The notes under the pieces were generated by a model that did no database searches, had not been told where the DNA came from, and worked only from the letters and a program-made list of their open reading frames with translations. Below, piece by piece: positions 22,571 to 34,390 of a DNA stretch of 64,000 bases (position 1 is the first letter of the stretch; each line of letters starts with the position of its first letter). The translations under genes were made by a program, and so were the position numbers. The stretch comes from Rosa chinensis (Eukaryota > Streptophyta > Magnoliopsida > Rosales > Rosaceae): contig NC_037094.1 of the NCBI RefSeq assembly GCF_002994745.2, positions 27,626,956 through 27,690,955 of the forward strand, written 5' to 3'.

Positions 22571-24345
22571 AGGTCAGGGAATTTCGACAAGGCATGGAGA
22601 AATTTGTTTAAAACGTGGTGGCCGGAGCTAGCTTAATCAGGTTGCAGAGCTAGCTTCGCTGCCCTCATTTGATGGGTGCCTTGGTGAAATCAAGATTTCA
22701 GGTACTAGCTATTAGCGTGGTTGCTTTAGTATTTTCCTTACTACGTGAAGTTCTGTTGAAAGCAGGATGAATGCTATCAGTTCAAGCTTCTGTAGGAGCT
22801 TGATTAGCATCTTCACCTACTTGTTTTGAACTGAATGAAAATATGTCTCTCATATTATTATACGCCTAGAAAAGGTGTCTACCTTTACAGTGAAGTTGAA
22901 AGAGTTTTGTTTTTTCCATTCAGCATACTTGCTTATCTGCTATGTGGTTTATCTAATCATTTGTGTTTCTTCTATGCAGACTCTTTATTGGAATTGATAG
23001 GTTGTGAGGGTGACATGGCTACTTCAACTTGTGAATATTCCAAACTATATCACCATTGTCTACACTTTGGTTACTTTGTGCAGTAAGTTTGCAATTTGAT
23101 GAGACCGTAGTCCCATGTCCTTCCAAGAATGGAGGACTGGGTCACATATTGAAATTTTACTTCGTTATCCATTTGCATATGCAGACTTCAATGTTCTTGT
23201 CTTTATGCAAAATTTATGTTATTAGATTGTGTTCTTTTCTTTATGCAGACGCCTGAGACTTCAAAATGTTTTCTGTGATGAAGAAATTTGTGTAAGTTAC
23301 TCTATTCATGTATAGATGCCAACAGAGATTTCCTAATTATATTAAACCTTAGTTTGACAACACCTTATCTACATCTGAAAAAAAATTGTGTTACTATTTC
23401 CCAAGTTTAAAAGTCTTAAGCATCTATTGTGGAAGTTTTGTGAGGCATGCTATGAATCTGTCCGGTCAAACCATATTTGTGCTAAATGTCATTTTTGCAT
23501 GCTTGAATTCTAATTTTGTGTCCCTATAGCCTCCCTATGCATCTGCTGGTTAAAAAATTAAAAAGAAAGACGTCATTAAAGTTGTGAGGAATACCATGAT
23601 AAACAAGGGCGAAGATATGCATTGGCCAGAAGTGGCCTTCCCCTAAAGCTTCATATATGCTTGCTTATATACTTGTTGAAATTAATGGCTGGAATTGGTT
23701 TATTCACGACTGTAATATAATCTGTTGCAGCACCTATTGAGGAACAGCGAATAGCAGAGCTTGGAACTAAGGTGGATAAGATCCAAGGAGCATGTAAGCT
23801 CATTTCTTTCTCTTTGAATGTTCAATAAATAGGCTACGATTGCAAGCTTCTTTGTCAAGGACAGAACACTTCACCAAGAAATAATGCAATTTTTCTGAAA
23901 ATTTTTGTAGCCTTAAGTTGTTTGCTTTAGTGAGTAGGTGATATGATGACTACGGTAGAACCTTGTATTTGAAAAAGTAAAATAGACAATGCATAGAGAG
24001 ATACCTCTCTCATGCTGGGAAATATATGTTTTACTTTTACATGCTATACCAAATCACAAAGTAAACTAGAACTGTTCATTCCATATGATTCTCATGTATA
24101 TATCCATATCTGATTCTTTAAGCTAGTAGCCAACTCATGTTCAATAAATATTACAGAGATCAGACTGATATGTTTTTGCTATGTGCTGGTTTAACCAAAT
24201 GCCTGATGCCATATACATTTTTACAGATTACTGGATTATGCAAGCTTCTCAACCAGAACAGTGAAAGTTTAACGTCGCTTGAATTCATTCACTGTACACT
24301 TTCTTCAGCTACTATATATCACAGCTTCTATCACAGCAAGTTGTA
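22571..24345 (+). pseudogene. Captured exons of a leucine-rich-repeat (RNI-like) protein gene
   Basis: Five exon-like pieces on the plus strand keep splice borders. 22571-22700 reads GNFDKAWRNLFKTWWPELA, then SLPSFDGCLGEIKIS after a lesion. From 22980: SLLELIGCEGDM and TCEYSKLYHHCLHFGYF. From 23250: RLRLQNVFCDEEIC. 23731-23793: HLLRNSE, stop, QSLELRWIRSKEH. From 24237: ITGLCKLLNQNSESLTSLEF. Junction phases fit, and LRLQNV, LELRW and LTSLEF are LRR beta-strand consensus pieces. I take it for the plant RNI-like LRR family; the exact member is unknown. Stops and a deletion make it non-functional. The intact introns point to DNA-level capture by the CACTA element rather than copying from mRNA. 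Confidence 0.65.
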
Positions 24346-24555
24346 GTTCTCTATCCCCAACAATTCGGTAAGGAGATTATAAAACGAGTGATGTAAATTT
24401 TATTAAAACAAGTTGATAGCAGTGATTGTTCAATGATTCCATATAATTAGGATTCCTATGTTTTTTGAATCCATTTGGTATGTCCGATGTCACTAGTGCA
24501 TTTAATATAAAATAGACCAAAAGCTCACAACTGATGCTCGTTTCTTGAATTCTTA

Positions 24556-24748
24556 GGTCTTGGAAGGAGGGAAATATTTCAGCTAATGAGAAATTCGTGC
24601 AAGTTTATATTTGCTTATGATGGAGTGAAGAGAGAATTAAAGGAGATTTTTAGTTCACCAGAACAGAAGCTCGACCAATCTTTCGAATTTAGGGGCATAT
24701 GCAGAAACGCTGATCATTTCTTTAGTTGTATTATCAACTGTTATTGAC
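24556..24748 (+). other. Unassigned open reading inside CACTA-2
   Basis: After a possible acceptor (TTCTTAG) the frame LGRREIFQLMRNSCKFIFAY, then DGVKRELKEIFSS, stays open for over 60 codons to a TGA near 24746. I do not recognise it. It could be a further exon of the captured LRR gene, an unrelated captured piece, or chance. Confidence 0.3.
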
Positions 24749-25347
24749 ATCTTTAGAATGATATTTGTTTTCTTCAAGTAATGCAGAATCTTCATTGGTT
24801 CCTAATTAATTAGCAGATTTTTTTTTTTTTTTTTTTTTATAAATGCTATCACTTTTACACACAGAAATCAGTGAGAGTTAGGGTAAAAGAATTTGACACA
24901 GAAATCCGTGTGAGATAGGAAGTTATTCACACGGATTGCAATTCATTACGGTAATTTATATTCATGGAAAGATAGTGGGGCCCACATCTAATATTCACAC
25001 GGACAAAATAATCCGTGTGAGATGAGTATATATTTGACACGGAAATCCGTGTGAGATAGGTAAACATTTGCTACAGAAATCCGTGTGAAATAGAGTTGTT
25101 CACACGGACTGTGTTTCATTACGGTAATTTATATTTATGGAAAAATAGTAGGGCCCACGTAAGTATTTCACACGGACAACATAATCTGTGTGAGATGAGC
25201 ATTACCCCCCCCCCTCCAAACCGCACGGTAACACCAATCTGTACGTGTACTGTGCGTAAAGGCTATCACACACTGAAATCCGTGTGTGAAAGTCTTATTA
25301 CCCACAGATTAAAATCCCTGGTAATTGTTGTTTTGCTAGTAGTGGAC

Positions 25348-25527
25348 TGTCATGGTCTTGGACTCTTCCGGCGAAATGAAATTCCAGTGTGTCTCCGGAA
25401 TTACTCTTCTAATCATATTGATGTTGAAGTTGGTGCTACCGGGTCAGTAGGAGCCTTTCGCTTCACAGGGGTTTATGGAGTAGCGGCCACTGCTAATCGT
25501 ATGGTTACTTGGAATCTACTGAGAACC
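25348..25527 (+). pseudogene. LINE ORF2, middle of the endonuclease domain
   Basis: A 180-bp island between CACTA-2 and CACTA-3. It encodes LGLFRRNEIPV, SNHIDVEV, FRFTGVYGVA and TWNLLR, matching the central strands of the LINE endonuclease (HIDV and the TGVYG block). It joins in frame with 18777 on the left and 29661 on the right once the transposons are removed. Confidence 0.85.
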
Positions 25528-28500
25528 CACTACACCAAAATTGGTCTTTTATGGCTCATCATGTGAGCGGTAAAAGCCTATTTACAGCGCACAAAAGCAT
25601 ACTGTAAAAGCTCGCGCCGTAAAAGACCACATGTCTTTTACGGCGTGCAAAAATGCGTCATAAAAAAACAACTAACACGCCGTAAAAGTGGTTCCACAAA
25701 TGTCATTTAGGTTATTTACAGCCCACATTACATTCCGTAAAAGACCTCCTATTAAAGGCGTACACCTCATGCCGTCAGTGGCTAAACTCTTAGTTAAGGC
25801 GCACATTGTATGCCGTAAATGAGGTATGTTCAAACAAAAAAAATATATTTCTTTTTGCTCAAATGTCATACTCATTTACCCTCATTATAATTAATTTCAT
25901 TTACAAAGTAACAATTGAAAATGTATTAGTAGAACTCATTACATCAATCAATTAAACCCATATCCCTAACCCTAAACATATTAGAAGTTACCTAAATACA
26001 ACAAAGGAATTTAAGGTAGTTCTTAACCACACCATTGAAGACATTTAACAGATGAAAGGGTAGTTCATAACCACACCATTGAAGACATTCAAGTAGAGAG
26101 ATGAAGTGAATCTGGTAAGAAATGCATCCTATAAAGAAAACATGGTGAACAAGTAAATCAGGTTCCCTATTGTTTTCCATAACAAAAATGATCAAGATAC
26201 TGGTACCAAGGAAAAAACCAAGGCCATACAACAGAAATCCATTGTCAAGCTTGGAAATGAGTAACCGAAATGTAGTGCAAGTTTAGATTTACCCTTCTTC
26301 AATCATGTGGACCTATTGAAGCATATAGTCAATCATTGTTCCAAGTGCTCCTGATAATAGGCATCTCCTATTGTCAACAACCTGAAGAATTTCAAACTCA
26401 GAGTTTGTAATAAGCAAAACATCTAAAAATAAAAAGTCTGATCCCAAGATCTAAAATTTGGACTTCAATGTAAGTCTGATCCCACATAGACAAAAGTTAA
26501 AGCAACCAGCATGCTAAAAATAAAAATGACCATCAGGCAAGTTCAATTCTTCTGCTGGACCTACCTAAACTTCAATTCTTCTGCTGGGTTAGATATTCAT
26601 GGTTGTATATAATAAATAGCTCAACTGATATTCATCGCAGTAAACCCTGATTTTGATACCCTAAACATATTTCACAATCACAAGAAGTTGATCCTCCAAC
26701 CAATTAAGAATCAAGTCTTCAATGCATTACAGAAGTTAAATTTAATACATAGTGGACTAGTCTGTAACTCAATATGCAACCCAGATAAAAGAGATATGCT
26801 TGATCTAACAGAATGCAGAGCAAAAAGTAATTTGAAGTATATAACCAATATGTAAAGGTCCGGTTTTCGTGTCCAGGATAAATTTGTACTCATTAATTAA
26901 CAAAACACCAAAAAGAATTCTTGAAGTGACAAAAGAGCCCTGAACTGGCACTGGCCTCTTAAAATATGAATACAGAAACATAAATCAAAATAATCTACCA
27001 TGTCTAAGATTACTCAAACCATATAAATTGAAAGACACATATAACACTAATTAAATCATGGAATTTAACCAGCACAGCAAGGAAAAAACAAAGAAAGAAG
27101 AAAAAAAAATAAGAAAAGAAAAGAAATAGGAGATCTAATTAACCATCAAGTACGTAAGTAAGAAAAGAGTCACAGCCTCATGTATCCTATCAGCAGACAC
27201 AAAACAGTAACAAATGTGATCTACCATAAAAGCAATTAATGAGGACCAAGCAATGGACTCTTTTTTAATGAAATTCACTAACCCTAAGTGGAGGAATCAC
27301 TTCCACCAAAACCAGTGACCAACATGAAGCAAGAGAATTTATGTAAAAACAGAAGCTGTAATTCAGGGTCAGTAAAATTAGTCAAAACTTGCAGTATAGA
27401 CTCGCGCACCTGGGACTAAGTCCTCCCTCCCAAACTAACACTAACCATTGAAAGAAACCTCTATAACAATATAAAGAGCAATGAGAAAGCCAAGTATCTC
27501 AAATTCTCAAAAGATTACGTTCCTTTATTCCCAAACATTGAAGTGCATTGTATATAGAGGTGTGCAAGGAATTATAAGTTGTACAATGATACTAACGAGG
27601 ACCCTACATGCATGGAAAAAAAAATCTATCTTGCCATTATAATAAGAGCAAATCCTGCCAGGCACAAGATGATGATCTACAAATGGATGCAGAATGCTAT
27701 AGACATGAGGAATCACAACACGGTTCAGAACCTCTTTTCATGAAATCTACTGACCCTGAGCCAACACATGGAACTCCAAATCTTAATGGATACCTGTTTG
27801 AACATATGTGTTAAATAAAATGGATACATGTGCAAATAAAAATGGATACATGTTGGAACAATTGAACAAGAAAGCAATGAGAACCAACAACACTTCTTTT
27901 TTCTTTCACATATGAATAAATCCTATAAAGCTATTAAAGAGAGTACAAAATCAACAACTAATTAGAAAAGCATACCTTGCCTTGGTGCAGAACTTCATGA
28001 AGTTAAGGGATTGTTTAGTGCTTATAATGTAATAATTCTCTATTCCACAGGGACACGCCTTGTTCTCTGTGTGTCAATGAACTAATCAATGCAAGAGAAA
28101 GAAGGAGAAAAGAAAACAAATATAATCTAATTGATGCCTCATATGACAAGTGACAAGGATCTGAAATTGAGGATGGCAGCCTTGTAACTTGGATGAATTA
28201 AGATTGAGAAGTAACTTGTAACTTACAGACAACATAACAGCTCTTTTGAAATTCATCTCTGAATTTTTTTGGCTATGAGAATGCTTTTCCCTGCACGAAT
28301 GACTGCTTATGGTTACATGACAGCCATAATCTCAAGCACAACAGAGCATCTTGCAACATATTCAGTTCTATATGGACAAATAGAGCAACACAAAAGAAGT
28401 GTCATTAGAGTCAAACTTGTATGCTGCAATCTGTTAAGAAATTTCCATGCAAGAGCTTCCACGGTAACAATGAATCTCCTGCAAACCCAAATGAGAAGAA

Positions 28501-29657
28501 ACATAAATGAGTCCAATGCATTATCAAACTCAACATAATAAATGCATAGCAAGAAGGAAATATAGAAACACTCTATGCCTTACAACTCTACATCTTCTAG
28601 ATCTCAAAACAAAACTCAAATCGTAAGTTCTATTGCCCAGATATGAAACCCAAGTTTGTAAATCACACACATAATCTTGAAATCGAAATGAATACTAGAA
28701 CCCACCTAAGTTTTTGAAATTTTATTGAACCAAGCTGAAAGAAAAATTGATTTGGGAGATCGAAAATCAAGAAAGAGAAACTAGCTGTTCCTCACCAAAA
28801 TTCTTCTGTAGTAAAGAGAGGATGAAGAGTATCTCGGCTTCCCGATCTAAAAAACAAAACAAAAAAACCTAAAATTAAAATCTGGAAATCCAAACATGGT
28901 AGAATGGGGCGAAGAGACTAAATCTAGAGAAGGAGAAAAGGGAATTACATTCGTGGTGATGTTGCTTAGAACCAAAACTTTGAGCTTCTTCCTTTATGGT
29001 TTGCAGGTGAGGGAGAGATAAGAGAAGAAAGGGTCGGCTTCTAAGAGACAGGTGGGGAAGATTAAGAGTAGCATGTTTGATGTATTACTGGGAATGGGGA
29101 GGAGGCTCTTGGAGGCTAAGAAATTGGGGGAGGATGTGGGTTCGGGTGATGATGTGATGGTGTTTGGGTCGGTTGCGCTGTGCTTGGGGTTTTCGAGCAG
29201 TTTTCATGAACTGGGGAGTCGGAGGACACTAACCAAATGAGGCTGAAAAGGAGAGTGAGACTAATAATATTAGGGGGAAATTCAACTTTTAGCCAAAAAA
29301 AAGGGGGGTCGTGACATTCAGGGCGTGCTAGAGAGGTGCGCCGTAAAAGACCTACAAATGACTTTTATGGCATGCAATATATGTACGCCGTAAAAGACCA
29401 AACACGCATGACTTTTACGGCACATGTATTATGTGCCGTAAATATATACGATACAATTATGGCGTGTAAGAGATGTGGGTTGTAAAAAACCAATCAGGCA
29501 TGACTTTTACGGCACGCATCAAATGCACCGTAAATGTATATACATTCATGGCATGCATCAATTGCGCGCTGTAAATGTATATCAATTATGGCATGCTTTT
29601 TTGTGCGCCGTAAATTTCATAAATTTTGCGCAGTAAAAGCCTAGTTTTCCTGTAGTG
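25528..29657. mobile_element. CACTA-3: non-autonomous CACTA transposon, 4.13 kb
   Basis: The left end CACTACACCAAAATTGGTC and the right end (reverse complement CACTACAGGAAAACTAGGC) share most bases and both continue TTTT. ACC is duplicated at 25525-25527 and 29658-29660. Subterminal repeats (25560-25830 and 29320-29640) use the motif CGCCGTAAAAGACC and its complement, distinct from CACTA-1 and CACTA-2. No transposase frame. The interior (about 25900-29280) is AT-rich and gene-like in texture, but no protein could be named. A 62-codon plus-strand frame at 29052-29240 (LLGMGRRLLEAKKLGEDVGS) is open but unrecognised. Confidence 0.85.
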
Positions 29658-29660
29658 ACC

Positions 29661-32600
29661 CTAGCGACCCAGGTTAACATGCCATGGATAGTAGCCAGGG
29701 ACTTTAATGAAATCTTCTGCCTTGCAGACAAGTCTGGTGGTCCAGGAATGTTGCTCAGATGAACCACTTTCGTCAAGCTTTGGTGGATTGTGATTTGATC
29801 AACATGGGGTTTGTCGGTTCTAAATATACCTGGTCTAATCGATTCACTAAAGAGAGACTTGATCGGGCTTGTCAGAATGTTAATTGGTGGGAGTTATATC
29901 CATTTTCCAGAGTTGTCACGCTGCCTCTGAGTAGATCAGATCGCTACCCTCTCCTCATTGAAGTGAACCCAGAACAAGTACCCTTTTCTAGGGCTCCAAG
30001 GCGGTTCCAATTCGAAGAGATGTGGTTGCAGCATATTGATTGCATTAATGTGATCGAACAAGGATGGATGATTCCAGTAACCGGTGATCTTATGGGGCAG
30101 GTTGGTAGAAAGATCAAACATACTGGTGATCTCTTACAACGATGGCATATTGGTGTGTTTCAACAGCGCCAAACTGAGATGAAGCTCATTCAAGGAAAAT
30201 TGGTGGATCTCATGAGGAAGGAATATAAGGACACTCACATTGATGAACAAAAGGCCCTACAGCTTCGCTTGAATGAATTACTATCCCTCAATGAGACCTA
30301 TTGGCGTCAACAATCCTGCATTCAATGGCTACGAGAAGGAGATTGTACTACCTCTTTCTTCCATAGAAGAGCGTCCAATAGGCGATGCAGGAACATAGTG
30401 AAGGGCTTGGTTAATGATATTGGGCAGTGGACCTCTCAACCTAATGAGGTGGCTGACATTCTCGTCAACTACTATGAGAACATCTTTCGATCGGAGCATG
30501 TTGATAATGGTTCCTTGGGTCTCATCTTAGACTCATTGCAACCCAAAGTTACCGAAGCAATGAATAATGATCTCTTAGCTCCTTATACAGATTCTGAAAT
30601 CAAGAAGGCCTTGTTTCAAATGCATCCTTTAAAATCTCTCGAACCTGATGGTATGTCTCCTTGTTTTTTTAGAAGTTCTGGGATGTTGTTGGACATGATG
30701 TTTGTATGGCTGTTAGGAATGTGCTTCTTACAGGTCAGGTTTCACAGGAGTCTAACTTTACTCACTTGGCTCTTATCCCGAAAGTTAAAGAGCCAAAGTC
30801 ACCTTCTGATTTAAGACCTATTGTGTTATGCAATGTTGTTTATAAGATTGCCTCCAAGGTCTTGGCTAATAGGTTAAAAAGTATTCTCCCTCAGATTGTC
30901 TCTCCACTAAAAAGCGCTTTTGTTCCTGGGAGACTAATCTCAAATAATACCTTAGTGGCTACAGAGGTAGCACACTTTATGAAGAAGCTTAGAAGACACT
31001 AGGATGGCTTCTTCTCTTTGAAGTTGGATATCTCTAAAGCCTATGATAGACTTGAATGGCAGTATGTGGAAGCAGTTCTCCTCAAACTTGGTTTTTGTAG
31101 AAGCTGGGCGAATATTGTCATGGCTACTATAAAATCTACTAGCTATTCTATTCTTATGAATGGCACCCCAATTGGATTTATTTTGCCAACACGAGACATT
31201 AGGCAAGGTGACCCCTTGTCACCTTACCTTTTTATCCTTTGTGCTGAAGGCCTTTCCTCACTGATTTCTGCATCCATACAGAATGGTACTATTAGAGGCT
31301 TATTGATGTCACCAACTGATTCGGCCATACACCACTTACTTTTTGTAGAAGACAGCTTTCTTTTCGGGGAAGCATCTGTAAGAGACTGTCAGGCTTTCAA
31401 GAATATGCTATCCTTCTATGCTCGGGCCTCTGGACAAAGGATCAATTTGCAAAAGTCCAGCGTTGTTTTTAGTGGTAATTTCAACTTAAAGACTAGAAAT
31501 CACCTCTGTTCCATCCTTGGTGTGACTTGCGTTAAGGAGCACGGTTTGTATTTGGGACTTCCCATTCATGTAGGCCATAACAAGAAAGCTATTTTCAATT
31601 ACCTAAAAGAACAACTTACCAAGAAATTAATCAGCTGGCGATCTAAGATTCTCAGTGCAGGCGGTAAGGAGCTATTGATAAAAGTTGTGGCCCAAACTTT
31701 ACCTAATTAAGTTATGAACTGTTACTTACTACCCAAGTCTCTCTATGATGACCTTCAACAATTGTGTTCTCAATTTTTTTGGGGAAGTATAAATGAGAAG
31801 AAAATGATACATTGGCGTTCCTGGGAAAGGATGTGTGTCCCTAAAGAGGCTAGTGGCATGGATTTTAAGCATCTTCATGCTCATAATTTGGCCATGCTAG
31901 CCAAACAAGGTTGGAGGCTACTTTCAAACCCGGATTCATTGGTTGCTAGGTTTTCAAAGCTGTGTATCAGCCGTGGGGTTCTTTTCTTACTACTAACATG
32001 GGTGACAGACCATCCTATTCTTGGAGAAGCATTATGGAAGCTAGATCGGTGTTACAAGTTGGTTTATTTTGGAGAATTGGTAATGGTAGGTATGTGAGGA
32101 TTTGGGAGGATGATTGGATCCCAAATGTACCATCTCATTCTATCGCAAAACCGGTTGACACAGTTTTTGAGCTGGTCTCTGATTTGATTAAAGAACAGGA
32201 TGGTACCTGGGACATCCCTACTGTACATGCTTGCTTTGCTCCTGAGGTGGTTTCTCAGGTTTTATCTATTCCTCTAAGTAGACGTGTGGGAGGTGATAGA
32301 ACTGCTTGGAAGCTTGATAATCGTGGTTTTTTCTCGGTGAAATCAACCTATACCATTGCTCGAGACATCTCTACTAGTAATGTCTTTGCTTCCACTTCTA
32401 CTGGTGATCCATTCGCACCGCTTTGGAAAGCTTTATGGAAAGCCAATGTCCCTAATAAAGTGGACATATTTGGTTGGAGAGCTGCTCATAACTTGCTACC
32501 TACTCGAGCCACCTTGACTTCAAAGGGTTATTCTGGTAAGTTGAACTGTTGTGTTTGTTCTGAATATGTGGAAACTCTAGAACATTTACTTCGAGATTGT

Positions 32601-33380
32601 AGTATTGCCAAAGATATCTTGGGTGCTCCCCCGTTCTCTTTTCTACCTTCTTTGTTGTCTTGGAAAGAATGGCTTATGGACATAGCTCTCACTCTCTCGA
32701 CTAGCTCTTTTGATAAACTGTTGATTTTGTTATGGTCCCTTTGGACAAACCGGAATGAGAAGTTTTGGAGAAACTGATCTCGAACCAGTCAGGGGTTGGT
32801 GGCATCATCTATGGCTTGGTATGAGGAGTACCTACAGGCCAATACACCGATCAACACTTCCACATCTGGTAATAAGAAAGTCAGCAAGCGTTGGCAAACT
32901 CCTACGGAGGAGACCTTGAAGCTAAACGTGGATGGTGCGTTTTTACCCAATGTTCCATTTGGAGGTACAGGTGGTGTTCTTCGCAATGCTCAAGGTCAGT
33001 TTCTTGCTGCCTTCTCTCGTCGGATGAACTTGTTAGTTCTCCTCTACATGTGGAACTATTGGCTTTGAAGACTAGAATAGAACTACTGCAGGCCATGGAT
33101 GTTACCAATGTTGTGGTAGAAAGTGATTGTTTGATGGCTGTACAAGCTGTTAACTCATTGAGTTGTGACTTATCTTCTCTACGAGCCTTGGTGGCTGATA
33201 TTAAAGGCTTACTCGATGGTAATACTGATGTGTATTATTTTTGCTTCTAGGCAGGCTAATGTCATAGCTCATAGATTGGCTGGTCTTAGTTTTGAGTCTG
33301 ATGTACAACTTGAATGGTTTGTCAACGCTCCAGATTTGATCCTGGATGCCCTTATGTACGATCTTACTCGTATTCAGTAA
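29661..33380 (+). pseudogene. LINE ORF2: endonuclease end, reverse transcriptase, RNase H
   Basis: Translation across frames gives PWIVARDFNEIF, LVDCDLINMGF and YTWSNR (endonuclease end), then RT blocks: FTHLALIPKVKEP, LRPIVLCNVVYK, SAFVPGRLIS, LKLDISKAYDRLEW, RQGDPLSPYLF. The catalytic box at 31342-31353 is FVED where FADD/FVDD is expected, so the first aspartate is lost. A zinc-binding region (CCVCSEYVETLEHLLRDC) and an RNase H domain (LNVDGAF, VVESDC) follow. Breaks include a frameshift near 30700, stops at about 31000 and 31708, and frame changes near 32000, 32775 and 33030. It cannot support retrotransposition. Confidence 0.9.
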
Positions 33381-33409
33381 TTAAATTTCCTTTCTTTCAA
33401 AAAAAAAAA

Positions 33410-34207
33410 TCAAAATTTTTTAATATCTAAACAAGGAACAACTCATAAGGGATTATCAAGATAGTTTTTTATGCCCAATACTCTCTAGCAATCAAGGGAT
33501 ACAGTATGAAAGATATTTTCATTGAAAACTTGTATAACAAGTATGATTAATAAACAATGTACGTTTATACAAATATGACTCACAAAAATTTGCTGGGGTT
33601 TCATGTATGCATGAGCTTTATAACATGTATAATTTAATCAGCATGAAATAAAAAATAAAAACTTCATTTAAGAAAAGTCCACAAACCAATTTTAAGAAAC
33701 AGTTCATTCTTTATACATAAAACGGATTAAAACCTTTCTAAACTTGCATTGAAAAACATTAGCTCTCCTCAATTGGGATAGAAAGGAATGTTCGACCCTA
33801 AAATAACTCTAAAAACGTATGAATGCAAACATACTTCTTAAGAAGTAGTCTAGCATTCCATTATTTTGGGATTCCAATTTCCAAGAGTAGAATTTATTAC
33901 ACTTGGGTCTGGTTTCCAAGAAATAAGCTCCTTTATTGTTTTTATGAGTATAGGAAAATAAAAAATTTCAATAGTTTAGAAAATTAATGTTTGGGGGCGC
34001 TAGGAAAACAATCAGAAAATGTATTTTTGTGTCTTTTCCATCAAAGATGTTCATTTAGTCACTGCCTCACTAGTGAACATGAATTTTTGTGGCCAGGTAT
34101 CATTTGATTTTTGATATAATACAAAGGTGGATGGTTCTAGTTGGACCTTCAAAAATTTGATATATGAACCTCTCCTACTCATTAAACCTTCAATTCACTT
34201 TTTTGAA
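33410..34207. other. Intergenic, nothing recognised
   Basis: AT-rich spacer between the LINE tail and a MULE-type element. Confidence 0.45.
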
Positions 34208-34216
34208 TACTTAAAA

Positions 34217-34351
34217 GGGGCTGTGACCACTTACCCAATTTCAACTTAAAAATTGCCCACTTACTCCACTAAGAGTTTTCTAACCTCATTTACCCAATTC
34301 AACATCTACTGACAATTTTACCCCTATTAATCAAACTAAAACTCACAGATC

Positions 34352-34390
<39 letters not shown>

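Larger units (their letters stand above)
18778..25344. mobile_element. CACTA-2: non-autonomous CACTA transposon, 6.57 kb, with captured LRR gene
   Basis: The left end CACTACTAGCAAAATAACAA and right end (reverse complement CACTACTAGCAAAACAACAA) are nearly identical. GAC is duplicated at 18775-18777 and 25345-25347. Subterminal blocks (18795-19920, 21490-22015 and 24860-25320) are dense in the palindromic motif CACACGGAAATCCGTGTG and variants. Between the first two blocks lies a 514-bp tandem array. Exons of an LRR-type gene occupy about 22570-24345. No transposase is visible. Inserted in the LINE endonuclease. Confidence 0.9.
18577..33409 (+). mobile_element. LINE retrotransposon (L1 type), cut by two CACTA elements
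   Basis: Three separated blocks (18577-18777, 25348-25527 and 29661-33409) read as one ORF2 in order: endonuclease, reverse transcriptase, zinc-knuckle region and RNase H, ending in a short A-run at about 33400-33409. Removing CACTA-2 and CACTA-3 together with one duplication copy each restores continuous similarity across both joins. I see no ORF1 upstream, so the copy is either 5' truncated or starts shortly before 18577. The 5' border and the target-site duplication were not found. Confidence 0.85.
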
